The notes beneath the pieces are model-generated. The model saw nothing but the letters and a program-made list of their open reading frames with translations, was not told the DNA's origin and ran no database searches. The position numbers were made by a program, and so were the translations under genes. A DNA stretch of 64,000 bases from Vibrio cyclitrophicus. Its GTDB lineage: Bacteria; Pseudomonadota; Gammaproteobacteria; Enterobacterales; Vibrionaceae. Below, piece by piece: positions 35,264 to 44,658 of the stretch (position 1 is the stretch's first letter; every line of letters begins with the position of its first letter). The stretch spans positions 3,348,001 through 3,412,000 of the forward strand of contig CP065366.1 in NCBI GenBank assembly GCA_023206055.1. Direction: 5' to 3'.

Positions 35264-35294
35264 AAAAAAACCGCTGATAAATCAGCGGTTTTTA
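35264..35294. terminator. Bidirectional terminator, tpiA/pfkA
   Basis: AAAAAACCGCTGAT-aa-ATCAGCGGTTTTT lies between convergent tpiA and pfkA. Confidence 0.9.
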
Positions 35295-35322
35295 AATTCT
35301 TTAAGCGAACGCTAAGCGTGGC

Positions 35323-36285
35323 TTAGAACAACTCTTCTGCAACACGGAACAGCTCAGAACGGTCAGGGTTCTGCATGTTCTCGATACAATCGATGATGTC
35401 GTGGTGAACAAGTTCTTCTTTCTCGATACCCACACAACGACCACCATGACCTTCTTGAAGAAGGTGAACAGCGTAGTTACCCATGCGAGAAGCCAGTACA
35501 CGGTCAAATGCAGTAGGACGACCACCACGTTGGATGTGACCAAGAACCGTTGCACGAGTTTCACGACCTGTTGAAGATTCGATCTCTTTAGCCAGTTCGT
35601 TAGCATCCATCATTAGCTCAGTTAGAGCGATGATTGCGTGCTTCTTACCTTTAGCAATGCCATCTTGGATATTGCTGATAAGCTGTTCTTTATCTAGGCC
35701 AGTCTCTGGAGTAATGATGTACTCACAACCACCCGCGATTGCTGACATAAGCGTAAGGTCACCACAGTGACGGCCCATGATTTCAACAATAGAAATACGT
35801 TGGTGAGAAGAAGACGTGTCACGTAGACGGTCAATTGAATCAATAACAGTGTTAAGCGCAGTTAGGTAACCGATTGTGTAGTCAGTACCCGCGATATCGT
35901 TATCGATTGTGCCTGGAAGACCGATACATGGGTAACCCATTTCAGTCAGCTTCTTAGCACCCATGTAAGAACCGTCACCACCGATAACAACAAGTGCTTC
36001 GATACCGTGCTTCTTAAGGTTCTCAATGCCTTTCTCACGAACAGCAACGTCTTTAAATTCAGGGAAACGTGCAGAACCTAAGAAAGTACCACCACGGTTG
36101 ATCACGTCAGATACGCTTGAACGGTCAAGCTTTTCGATACGGTCTTCAACAAGGCCTTGGTAACCATCGTAAATGCCGTAAACTTCAATGCCAACTGATA
36201 ACGCAGTACGAACAACGCCGCGAACTGCTGCGTTCATACCTGGAGCGTCACCACCACTGGTCAAAACACCGATCTTCTTAATCAT
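35323..36285 (-). CDS. pfkA: 6-phosphofructokinase I
   Basis: This 320-aa ATP-dependent PFK is the committed glycolytic step. It has GVLTSGGDAPGMNAA, GGDGSYMGA, PGTIDNDIAGTDYTIG (catalytic Asp), EIMGRHCGDL and GHIQRGGRPTAFDR. The start at 36285 (MIKKIGVLTSGGD) matches E. coli PfkA and follows AGGGTGAGC. The length equals the family norm. Confidence 0.98.
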   Translation of the reverse strand: MIKKIGVLTSGGDAPGMNAAVRGVVRTALSVGIEVYGIYDGYQGLVEDRIEKLDRSSVSDVINRGGTFLGSARFPEFKDVAVREKGIENLKKHGIEALVVIGGDGSYMGAKKLTEMGYPCIGLPGTIDNDIAGTDYTIGYLTALNTVIDSIDRLRDTSSSHQRISIVEIMGRHCGDLTLMSAIAGGCEYIITPETGLDKEQLISNIQDGIAKGKKHAIIALTELMMDANELAKEIESSTGRETRATVLGHIQRGGRPTAFDRVLASRMGNYAVHLLQEGHGGRCVGIEKEELVHHDIIDCIENMQNPDRSELFRVAEELF

Positions 36286-36602
36286 GCTCACCCTCGATTT
36301 TTGGGAATCTATTATTCAATTCTTGTTCTTGCTGATTGTATATCAACAAGATTTTAAATCTATATTTGTGCGTTATGTTACATTTCCTCAACAGGAATAG
36401 CACTCAAATCGCGTAAAATTATGTAACATTTCTACTTCTGTAAGAGTATTACAGTTTTACTCAATAACTTTGTTGATTCACATCAGAATCAACATTAATT
36501 GTTACTAAGGTGGTTTTTGAATCACCTTAGAGTTAGTAATTTTTACTCACTCTAGTTCAAAAGCCACCCACTTACCATTTGCCCGCTAATTTTTAGCACG
36601 CA
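36286..36602. other. fieF-pfkA intergenic region
   Basis: The pfkA promoter region contains several TTACATTTC-like repeats near 36376-36432 and the large hairpin at 36509-36568. No gene is seen. Confidence 0.4.
36509..36568 (-). terminator. 60-bp imperfect hairpin after fieF
   Basis: GGTGGTTTTTGAA at one end pairs with TTCAAAAGCCACC at the other, and inner parts (AGAGTTAGTAA / TTACTCACTCT) also pair. The structure begins 35 bp past the fieF stop. It probably ends fieF transcription or shields its 3' end, but it is longer than an ordinary terminator and may be a relic of a miniature element. Confidence 0.55.
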
Positions 36603-37511
36603 TTACCACGAGTGGAATTTCTGCTGCTTCTCAGGTCCAAATACCACCGAATACGGGTCTTGGTGAATTAATACATCAGCATCAGGGTACACAGAGATAA
36701 GCTTAGCCTCTACTTCGTCAGAAATGCGATGCGCTTCAATAAGTGGGATATTATCTTCCAATTCTAGATGCAGTTGAATGAAGCGAATTGGCCCCGAACG
36801 ACGCGTTCGTAATTGATGTACACCCAGCACGCCTTCCACGCTCAATGATGTCGCTTTTATCTGCTTCAACTCATCATCCGGCAGTTGATGATCAAGCAGA
36901 GACTGAACCGCTTCCATCGCCATTTGATAAGCGCTGTAAAGAATATAGATGCCGATACCGACCGCAAATACTGAGTCCGCCTGACCAACCCCAAACCAAC
37001 TCAATGCTAAGGCCAGCATAATCGCGGCATTCATATAAAGGTCAGATTGATAATGCAGTGAGTCAGCGGCAATCGCTTGGCTACCCGTTTTCTTCACCAC
37101 GTGTTTTTGGAAGCGCACTAAACCGAAGGTCATCATCATAGCGAATAAGCTGACGTAGATACCGATTTCAGGGGAGTTGAGTTCATGAGGCCTGAAGAAG
37201 CGCTCAATACCATTAAGAATGAGGAAACAAGCCGAGCCTGAGATAAACATCGCCTGTGCTAATGCGGCAAGAGATTCGGCCTTACCATGACCAAAGGTGT
37301 GTTCTTTGTCGGCAGGCTGTAGAGAGTAACGAACGACGATGAGGTTAACGACAGAGGCCGCGATATCCAACATTGAATCCACCACGGAAGCCAACAGACT
37401 CACAGAACCTGTCACCCACCATGCTGCGACTTTCACTATCAATAAAATAGTGGCGATGGTGGTGGCTGCCCAAGCAGCGAGCGTAACTAAACGTGCGTAT
37501 TCTTGTTTCAT
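36603..37511 (-). CDS. fieF: FieF, cation-efflux (CDF) transporter
   Basis: This 302-aa inner-membrane protein exports Fe(II)/Zn(II) by proton antiport. Six hydrophobic segments are present, with metal-site motifs SVVDSMLDI (TM2) and HYQSDLYMN (TM5). The FGHGKAESLAALAQAMFISGSA block is close to E. coli FieF. A cytosolic C-terminal domain carries further metal ligands. The start MKQEYARLV at 37511 matches E. coli MNQSYGRLV. It stands beside cpxP, as in enterics. Confidence 0.93.
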   Translation of the reverse strand: MKQEYARLVTLAAWAATTIATILLIVKVAAWWVTGSVSLLASVVDSMLDIAASVVNLIVVRYSLQPADKEHTFGHGKAESLAALAQAMFISGSACFLILNGIERFFRPHELNSPEIGIYVSLFAMMMTFGLVRFQKHVVKKTGSQAIAADSLHYQSDLYMNAAIMLALALSWFGVGQADSVFAVGIGIYILYSAYQMAMEAVQSLLDHQLPDDELKQIKATSLSVEGVLGVHQLRTRRSGPIRFIQLHLELEDNIPLIEAHRISDEVEAKLISVYPDADVLIHQDPYSVVFGPEKQQKFHSW

Positions 37512-37608
37512 AACTTGGCTATAAAGTGACTGATAGCACAAAGTATAACCTGCAAACAACCAATTGAATATGACAGCTAGGGTGTAAGACATTCATTTTT
37601 AGGGATCA

Positions 37609-37632
37609 AAAAAAGCGGCACACGGCCGCTTC
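37609..37632 (-). terminator. Terminator of cpxP
   Basis: The stem AAAGCGGC / GGCCGCTTCTTT on a 24-bp span lies 43 bp after the cpxP stop (reverse strand). Confidence 0.7.
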
Positions 37633-37674
37633 TTTCTAAACACTTTCATTCAAAGCCGCTTTATCAAGCTCGAA

Positions 37675-38184
37675 TTACTTGTCTTTGTTCATGCGTTTTT
37701 CCATTTTGTCAGCACACTTAGTCATGCGCTCTTGTTGGATTTCTTTTAGTTGAGTCTTTTGCTCAGCCGTTAGTACGCTCATCATTTCATGTTGCTTCTT
37801 AAGCATTGCTACGCGACGCTCAGTTTGCTTCTCAACCATTTGGCTTGCTAGGTCGTTTGCTGCCGCTTCGTCAAAGTTGTCTGCAAGTACTAATGCTTGA
37901 ACTTTCTCGTGATGCGCTTTCATTTTCGCCATCTTGTCCGCTTTATTGCCTGAGTGTTTTTCCTTCATCTCAGCGCGGTTCGCTTCACGCATCTCTTTTA
38001 GTTCTGTTTTTTGAGCATCAGTTAGGTCTAGCTGACGCATCACTTTTTTATCGAAGCCGCCACATTTACCGTGCATGCCTTTGTGGTCGCCTTTATCACC
38101 ACCACCGTAAGCATATGCGCTTGCTGTACCAAAAATAAGTGGAAGTGCCGCAGCTGCTAATACAAGTTTCTTAGTCATTTTCAT
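37675..38184 (-). CDS. cpxP: CpxP-like periplasmic adaptor
   Basis: This 169-aa secreted helical protein has a signal peptide (about 1-25, cleavage after SAYA). It carries two LTxxQ motifs: LTDAQKTEL near 53 and LTAEQKTQL near 139. CpxP binds the CpxA sensor domain in the periplasm and damps the envelope-stress response, and is itself CpxR-induced. It is divergent from cpxRA, with CpxR boxes in between. Confidence 0.9.
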   Translation of the reverse strand: MKMTKKLVLAAAALPLIFGTASAYAYGGGDKGDHKGMHGKCGGFDKKVMRQLDLTDAQKTELKEMREANRAEMKEKHSGNKADKMAKMKAHHEKVQALVLADNFDEAAANDLASQMVEKQTERRVAMLKKQHEMMSVLTAEQKTQLKEIQQERMTKCADKMEKRMNKDK

Positions 38185-38264
38185 AATTGTTGCCTCAATT
38201 CGGTATAATAAGTCATGTGTTGCGTCTGTTTTTCAGCGCTTGAATATAGATTAGTCTTTCCCTC

Positions 38265-38300
38265 GTAAAGTGACGTTTAGAAAGCGTAAAGAATCGTAAA
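38265..38300. promoter_or_regulatory. CpxR boxes between cpxP and cpxR
   Basis: GTAAA-N5-GTTTA at 38265-38279 and GTAAA-N5-GTAAA at 38286-38300. The second is the exact CpxR consensus. The position suggests divergent control of cpxP and autoregulation of cpxRA. Confidence 0.85.
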
Positions 38301-38371
38301 GAGTGAAAGTTGACGAATAATTAGCAGTATTATTAACCCGTAAATAGTAGATAACCGATTAAGGCTTCCCA

Positions 38372-39061
38372 ATGGCGAACATTCTTCTTATTGATGACGA
38401 CACCGAGTTAACCAGCTTACTCAAAGACATTCTGAGCTTTGAGGGCTTCACTGTTTCCGAAGCCAATGATGGCTATGCAGGACTTGAAGCTATCAATGAT
38501 GAGATTGACCTGATTCTTTTAGATGTGATGATGCCGCGTCTTAATGGCATGGAGACACTAAAGAAACTGAGAGAAAATTGGGAAACACCAGTGCTAATGC
38601 TGACCGCTAAAGGCGAAGAAATCGACCGTGTGATAGGCCTTGAGCTTGGCGCAGACGATTACCTACCTAAGCCTTTCAGTGACCGAGAGTTGCTAGCGCG
38701 TATTCGAGCCATCTTGCGCCGAACGCAGACTACCGCAGCACCTAAAGCGGCCAGTGATAGAATTCAATATCAAGACATTGAAGTATTCCCAGGCAAACAA
38801 GAAGCATACTGTAATGGCGAACTCATCGACCTCACCACCACAGAATTCGCTCTGTTGAGCCACCTGATCCAAAATCCGGGACAAGTAATCACTAAAGAAG
38901 CATTGAGCTTAGATGTGCTAGGTAAAAGACTCGCAGCCTTTGACCGTGCGATAGACATGCACATCTCCAACCTGCGTAAGAAGATTCCCGAGCGCAGTGA
39001 CGGTAAATCACGTATCAAAACCTTACGAGGTCGTGGCTACTTGTTGGTAGAGGAGGATTAA
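38372..39061 (+). CDS. cpxR: CpxR, envelope-stress response regulator
   Basis: This 229-aa OmpR-family regulator has a receiver domain with acidic pocket DDD near residues 8-10, phospho-acceptor Asp in LILLDVMMPRL near 51 and Lys in PKPFSDRELL near 101. A C-terminal winged helix (about 130-229) ends in LRGRGYLL. Its TAA overlaps the ATG of cpxA by one base. Confidence 0.97.
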   Translation: MANILLIDDDTELTSLLKDILSFEGFTVSEANDGYAGLEAINDEIDLILLDVMMPRLNGMETLKKLRENWETPVLMLTAKGEEIDRVIGLELGADDYLPKPFSDRELLARIRAILRRTQTTAAPKAASDRIQYQDIEVFPGKQEAYCNGELIDLTTTEFALLSHLIQNPGQVITKEALSLDVLGKRLAAFDRAIDMHISNLRKKIPERSDGKSRIKTLRGRGYLLVEED

Positions 39062-40440
39062 TGCGTATCCCTAAAATCACCAGCTTATATGGACGTATCT
39101 TTGCTATCTTTTGGTTCACCATGTTACTGGTGCTTTTGTCGGTACTGTCACTTCCCCATTTAGACCCGCGAGTCGCGCGCGATGTGCCCGCAGATCACCT
39201 AGCTAAACTCGAGCGTATCGCCAAAATCACAGAAAAGCGCTACGCCAAAGAACCTAATTTAGGCAAGATTGTCTTCCAACTTGAGGCACCACGCAGCCGT
39301 AAGGATTCTCGTCCAAGTATATACTTAACGGATATTGAGGGAGCAGTCCTCACCTCCAAAAGACATTCGGACTACAAGCTTAAAGCGATTCGTAACTTTG
39401 TTACCTCAATAGATAACCAAGAAGTACCTAAACAAAAGCTCTACGGGCATTACATGGTCGCAGGGCCAGTACCGGTTACTCTCGCCAACGAAGAATTGTT
39501 AATGTATGTCGGAGTGAAGTGGAACCAAACACCGCCATTCTTGTTACGTCTGTTTGATAAACCTTTGCAGTTACTGCTCGCAGTTATGCTGGCGAGTACC
39601 CCGCTATTGCTTTGGCTCGCTTGGGCACTAAGTCAACCTGCTCGCAGGCTAGAACGCGCAGCGCAGCGCGTGGCGAAAGGCCAATTTGAGGTCGATCCAA
39701 CACTCGAAAAAGGTACCTCAGAGTTTAGACAAGCGGGTGAAAGCTTTAACCAGATGGTCGAAGCGGTAAACCAGATGATTTCAGGACAGCAACGCCTGCT
39801 TTCTGATATCTCACATGAGCTCCGTTCTCCACTAACACGCCTTCGCATGGCCAATGCATTAGCGATTCGTAAACAAGGTGAAAGCCAAGAATTAGAACGT
39901 ATTGATACCGAAGCACAGCGTTTGGAACAGATGATCAGTGAGCTACTGACGTTATCTCGTATGCAGGTCGATAGCCATATTACTCGTGAGGTTCAACCTA
40001 TCTCGAGCTTGTGGGAAGAGATCTTAAAAGACGCAGAGTTTGAAGCTGAACAGATGGGCAAATTGCTAACGTTTTCGGAGATCCCAGAACGCTCTATTTC
40101 GGGTAACCCTAAACTGCTGATGAGTGCGCTAGACAACATTACACGCAATGCCATCTACTACGGTAAAGACCAAGTGGATGTGCAATTCCATGTGGTTCAA
40201 GATCAGCTAACAATTTGCGTCAATGATAATGGTGATGGTGTTCCAGAGGATGAACTGGATTCTATCTTCAGACCTTTCTACCGAGTCTCAACAGCACGTG
40301 ATAGAAACTCTGGCGGCACAGGGCTCGGGTTAACCATTACTGAAAGTGCGATTCGTCAGCACAGCGGAACCATCACGGCAAGCCGTAGCCAGCTAGGTGG
40401 ATTACAGCTCGAAATCACCCTGCCTATCTTACCGGTGTAA
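39061..40440 (+). CDS. cpxA: CpxA, envelope-stress sensor kinase
   Basis: This 459-aa inner-membrane histidine kinase has transmembrane segments at about 12-30 and 160-182 with a periplasmic sensor between, then HAMP (RRLERAAQRVAKGQFEVD). The H box SDISHELRSPLTRLR has His near 252, and the N box TRNAIYYGK and G boxes NDNGDGVPEDEL and GGTGLGLTI follow. Translation is coupled to cpxR by an overlapping stop/start. Confidence 0.96.
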   Translation: MRIPKITSLYGRIFAIFWFTMLLVLLSVLSLPHLDPRVARDVPADHLAKLERIAKITEKRYAKEPNLGKIVFQLEAPRSRKDSRPSIYLTDIEGAVLTSKRHSDYKLKAIRNFVTSIDNQEVPKQKLYGHYMVAGPVPVTLANEELLMYVGVKWNQTPPFLLRLFDKPLQLLLAVMLASTPLLLWLAWALSQPARRLERAAQRVAKGQFEVDPTLEKGTSEFRQAGESFNQMVEAVNQMISGQQRLLSDISHELRSPLTRLRMANALAIRKQGESQELERIDTEAQRLEQMISELLTLSRMQVDSHITREVQPISSLWEEILKDAEFEAEQMGKLLTFSEIPERSISGNPKLLMSALDNITRNAIYYGKDQVDVQFHVVQDQLTICVNDNGDGVPEDELDSIFRPFYRVSTARDRNSGGTGLGLTITESAIRQHSGTITASRSQLGGLQLEITLPILPV

Positions 40441-40462
40441 TACCCCCACAAAGATCACAGTT

Positions 40463-40486
40463 GATAATGATTGCTATTATCATTAT
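40463..40486 (+). promoter_or_regulatory. Fur box of sodA
   Basis: GATAATGATtgctATTATCATTAT is a near-palindromic match to the 19-bp Fur consensus GATAATGATAATCATTATC. It lies 31 bp before the sodA start, so iron repression of this Mn-type enzyme is expected. Confidence 0.8.
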
Positions 40487-40516
40487 GGTAAATCCTCTAA
40501 TTATGGAGGATTTACC

Positions 40517-41137
40517 ATGTCGCACACTTTCCCTGCTTTACCCTACGCTTACGATGCCCTAGAACCTTACATTGATGCTAAAACAATGGAAGTGCATTAC
40601 AGCAAGCACCACAGAACCTACTACGATAAGTTTGTTGCGGCAGTTTCTGGCAGCGAACTAGAACAGCAATCTCTGACCGAGATCTTCGCTAACATCTCGC
40701 AGCACAGCCCTGCCGTGCGCAACAATGGTGGCGGCTACTACAACCACATCTTATATTGGAATTGCATGTCTCAAGACGGCGGAGGTGAACCAACTGGTGA
40801 GCTTGGTAATGCTATCAAGAGCACATTCGGAGATTTCGAGACTTTCCAAGATCAGTTCGCTCAAGCAGCGATCAATACATTTGGCTCTGGCTTCGCTTGG
40901 CTAGTGGTAGAGCAAGGACAACTGAAGATCATCTCAACCTCGAACCAAGACAACCCGTGGATGGATACCGTGGCGAGTGATGGCGAACCGATTCTTGCAC
41001 TGGATGTTTGGGAACACGCCTACTACATCAGCTACCAAAACCGTCGTCCTGATTACATCAATGCATGGTGGAACGTGGTGAATTGGAATGCCGTATCTGA
41101 AAACTACGCGCAAGCATTAGCAAACCAGCTTAAGTGA
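40517..41137 (+). CDS. sodA: Superoxide dismutase, Mn type
   Basis: This 206-aa cytosolic enzyme has metal ligands in KHHRTYYDK (His), NHILYW (His) and LDVWEHAYYISYQNRRPDY (Asp, His). The gateway residue lies in STSNQDNPW: the Gln here is typical of Mn enzymes, where Fe enzymes have Ala. A Fur box also fits SodA. The ATG at 40517 follows ATGGAGGA; the open frame further upstream overlaps cpxA and is not used. Two extra Gly residues (GGGYY) mark a local variation. Confidence 0.92.
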   Translation: MSHTFPALPYAYDALEPYIDAKTMEVHYSKHHRTYYDKFVAAVSGSELEQQSLTEIFANISQHSPAVRNNGGGYYNHILYWNCMSQDGGGEPTGELGNAIKSTFGDFETFQDQFAQAAINTFGSGFAWLVVEQGQLKIISTSNQDNPWMDTVASDGEPILALDVWEHAYYISYQNRRPDYINAWWNVVNWNAVSENYAQALANQLK

Positions 41138-41216
41138 ATGGTGACGGTGGTGAACTGTACTCACTCAGCTTGCCACCGTATACTCTGGCTATCTTTGATT
41201 ATTCTTGTGAACCAAC

Positions 41217-41285
41217 ATGTTTGATATCGCTCTATACGAACCTGAAATTGCACCCAATACGGGTATAATAGCCCCCCAGCCTTAA
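41217..41285 (+). pseudogene. trmL: trmL 5' fragment, cut by the mobile element
   Basis: The frame encodes MFDIALYEPEIAPNTG, the exact N-terminus of TrmL (2'-O-methylation of tRNA-Leu wobble position 34). Where the family continues with NIIRLASN, the sequence changes after GGT at 41264 and reaches a stop at 41283. Only 16 of about 155 codons remain. The breakpoint marks the left junction of the inserted element. The rest of trmL, starting from Asn17, is at 63583-64000 on the opposite strand. Confidence 0.92.
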
Positions 41286-41362
41286 TGGCAATTTTTTTAG
41301 GTTTTATTGGCACAACCTCCCCCTCCATACTAGGCTATTAAGATTACATAACTACTGTGTAA

Positions 41363-42574
41363 ATGCTCATGTATAAAAACCTTTACCATGATGTAGAAAT
41401 CGATGGTATCAACATACAAAGACTACATGTTTATTATGATGACGATTACGAGCCTGTTATTTTACCTAGCTTGTGGTTGGTACAAATTGCAGTAACCTTG
41501 GAAGTTTGGGGGTGGCACACATCAGGCCAACGCAGCAATTGTGGCTCCTCACTCTCACGTAAAAAGGTGCTGAACGTAGAGACTGCTTTTAAGGCCGAGC
41601 CAATAACAGAAAATACACTGGAAAATTATGTTGGCCATGTGTTTAAATTACTCAAACATATCAACAAAAACCCAGATCTAAGCATTCACCGCACTGAAAA
41701 TCTGACTACCCGCTATCTCAATCATTACCTCAATGAGGTACTGCCAGAACAATTAAAGTCACCTGAGTCTCTCAAAGCACATCAATCAGGAATTGCCGCA
41801 TATTGCAATTTTCTATGTGCTTTAGGTGTTTGGGAAAAAGATAATAATCGACCAACAACTATTTATCGAAAAACCAAACAGTACATGGCTGAAAAAGATA
41901 CACGACCACTCAAGATTAACTATGTCTCTAGCTATGAATACAACGACCTGTTACGTGTGTGCCCATGTAAACGTGACAAGCTATTACTTCAGCTAGGATA
42001 TGAAGTGGGGTTACGGGCAGAAGAAAATACTGGACTTGAGCTTAATGACTACGAAACACATCAAGGCTTACGCTCAATGTTTAAAGAGCTTGAATCCCGG
42101 CCAGAGAAGATGGAGTGGGAATACACCCTTCGAGGGAAATATACCAAGGGTGGGAGAACTGGTAAAATCTACATTGACCGAGAATTACTCCAGAAGATTA
42201 AGGAGTACCATGACTTAGATAGAGCAGCCATAGTATCCGAATCTGGGTACGATAGCCCGACATTATTCGTTCGTGACGACCCACAAGGGAAGGGCCTTCC
42301 TATTGGTAGGAGACAAGCCACTACAACTTTTAGAAAAGCAAGAACGCAATTACCACAAATTAATCAATCACTTAGCTACCACGATCTTCGTCACTCGTTT
42401 GCGACCAAACTATATCATGATGAGCTACTAAACCCTGAAGGCCAAGAAACCCGTTCCGAAAGTGCAGCGCTTGAAGTTGTGCGCCAACGACTCCGCCACA
42501 GTGAAGGGTCTACCACGGTAAAAAGATATATACGCCTTCGTATTGTGATGCTAAATCGCGAACACAAGGAATAA
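41363..42574 (+). CDS. Tyrosine recombinase (IntA-like)
   Basis: This 403-aa site-specific recombinase has an N-terminal SAM-like core-binding domain (about 75-170) and a C-terminal catalytic domain. Arg218 (GYEVGLRAEEN), His340-x-x-Arg343 (YHDLRHSFAT), His in RQRLRHSEGSTT and the Tyr nucleophile in VKRYIRL complete the set. It is expected to cut and join element ends and trmL. It is the first ORF inside the left junction, 78 bp past the trmL fragment stop, and 2 bp before the next gene. Confidence 0.85.
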   Translation: MLMYKNLYHDVEIDGINIQRLHVYYDDDYEPVILPSLWLVQIAVTLEVWGWHTSGQRSNCGSSLSRKKVLNVETAFKAEPITENTLENYVGHVFKLLKHINKNPDLSIHRTENLTTRYLNHYLNEVLPEQLKSPESLKAHQSGIAAYCNFLCALGVWEKDNNRPTTIYRKTKQYMAEKDTRPLKINYVSSYEYNDLLRVCPCKRDKLLLQLGYEVGLRAEENTGLELNDYETHQGLRSMFKELESRPEKMEWEYTLRGKYTKGGRTGKIYIDRELLQKIKEYHDLDRAAIVSESGYDSPTLFVRDDPQGKGLPIGRRQATTTFRKARTQLPQINQSLSYHDLRHSFATKLYHDELLNPEGQETRSESAALEVVRQRLRHSEGSTTVKRYIRLRIVMLNREHKE

Positions 42575-42576
42575 GT

Positions 42577-44658
42577 ATGAGTAAGGTTCTTCCTAATGAG
42601 TTCGACCAGACCCTGTCACAACCAACAGAACGGTTGATTACTAACCACACCCACCTATTTATCAATAATAAAGCAATCCTTTTTGACAATCGAAGTATCG
42701 ATGCTAAAACACTTTATCAAGCAACCTGTAGGATACTCATTTCAGAGTGGTGGCAGACATTAGGGGCTCACTCTCAGCGCAACTACAGAAATAACATTAG
42801 TGCCTTCTTAACATGGCTAAACAAGCATGAAGTGAACAATACTAACCGTTTAGATTTACTCAACGAATATCAAGCGTACCGTGTCAATGAAGTTAAGGTT
42901 AAACCCCAGTCCTCAGGGTTACATTCGCTGCAAATAATGTTAAGAGAAAGCTTGACTGATAATACCTTAACAACACAACAGCAAAACTATATTAAGTTAC
43001 TTACCCAAAAAACCCACATATCAAATATTGAACCACGTGTACCTGACACTTTAACAGCTTGGTTCGCTCAAATAGATTGGTTGCAACCTATCGTAGGTCA
43101 AAGTACCTGGTTAGCAATGGAAAGTCCGAAACGATTGATGGCAAGCTTTAGTGTTACAATTTCTAGTACATTGCTTTGGGTGAGCCGAGTCAAATCTGCA
43201 ATAAGAAAACTGATAAGTGATTCCCCTTGCCTAAATAAGTTCGACAAAGGGCTAGCATCAAGACAGCGTGATAAACATTACTGCCGTGAGTTACTCACCA
43301 TAGTGCACAAAAATTCTAAAGATCTACCCGTAGGATCCCTCGAGTTATTACTTACTGATTTTGTAAACCCTATAGCATTTGAAGAAGTAAAATTGCGACT
43401 TAATAACGACCAAGAAGTCTGTTTTTTAGGTAAAGTTGATGGGAAACGCACTGAATTCATCAGAAAGCCAAGTCTATTTTCTCCTGAATATCTAGAAACG
43501 AACAGTCCATTGGAGCAATTATTAGCAGCTTGGTTATGTGCGTGGCAGACTATTCAACCTAATGATATTTCTAAGCTAACACCTAATAACTTTTGCATTC
43601 ATTATAACAAACAGAACCGCCCTACAGGAGTTCAGTGTGTTTACTACAAAGGCAGAAGCGGTATCCAAGAACCTCAATTTCTGGAGGCGACGCTCATTGA
43701 GGCCAAAGCTCTAATCACCTACCTGAAAAATTCTCCTAATAGCAAACAGTTATTATTCCCTAATAAGCAGACGCATAAAAATTTCAGCCCCTTATCAAGT
43801 AAGACTATGAATGGATCGTTGACCCAATTATTGGAGCTTCCTGTTCTATCCGAATTTATCCAAACACAACTCTAGGCCCGATCGATTAGTGATGACTTCC
43901 GTCATCTCTATTTAACTATTGCACACCATAGCAGCTCTTCATACCCCATTTGGAGTAAAGCAGCACTTAAAAATCAGCAAAGTTACGACATCGAAACCTA
44001 TCGAAATAAAGTAGCTCGCCCATTACCGCAATCAATGTTTGGGCTTTCTGCAATTAAGACAAGTTCAGTCCAAGCACGCAGTGACCGGTACCGTGATGGT
44101 GACCTTATTAATATCAACTCGCATTCAATAGGCACAGAGAAAACTGGTTATATGACAGATCAAAACAAAGAATGGGTAAACCAGAATGGCCGGATTACTC
44201 GAATTGTACTTGATGATATTGAGCACCATGCTTATAAACCAAACATCAATACTGCACTTAACTTAGCCCGAGAGCGTCGGCTGCAGACCCAAATAATGCA
44301 AGAGACAGCCAACCAAGAAGTGCGTATAAACCCTCTCGGACAAGTTATCACGACCTCGACCGAGGAGATGACGACAAGTGATAAGCAGAGCCTCCACATC
44401 GTATGGGATACACCTGAAACTGTAGTTTACTTCTTACACTATTTGTCAGAAGCCGAACGTCAGGCCAATCGGCTCATTGAGCATGCGTTACAATATTTCG
44501 AGCGGACCGTTCTACCTGATGCTGAATGGATGTCATCATTACTTAACAATGGTCTTAGCCCGAAAACCATTCGCTTGGGGAAAAAGAGCTATAAAAAACT
44601 ACATGAAGTACTGCCCCCCCTATTTGAGAACCAAATACAAGGAAGTGGGAGCATATGA
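42577..44658 (+). pseudogene. Tyrosine-recombinase-fold protein (Tfp-like) with in-frame amber stop
   Basis: One reading frame runs 694 codons but contains a single TAG at 43873. The halves (432 aa and about 260 aa) are in the same frame with no other stop, and codons such as DDFRHLYLTIAHHSS follow directly. CAG to TAG is the simplest origin. The catalytic region looks degenerate: the first Arg position reads WQTIQPNDISKL and only FRH remains of HxxR, as expected for a non-catalytic Tfp partner. The protein may be lost, or produced by amber suppression or readthrough. Sequencing error is also possible. Confidence 0.8.

Noticed and set aside
40397..40516. Longer N-terminus for sodA
   Set aside because: The upstream frame overlaps cpxA and the Fur box; ATGGAGGA before 40517 fixes the start.
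41217..41285. trmL fragment as a short functional peptide gene
   Set aside because: The 22-codon frame is explained by the N-terminus of TrmL plus a few codons of element sequence before a stop.
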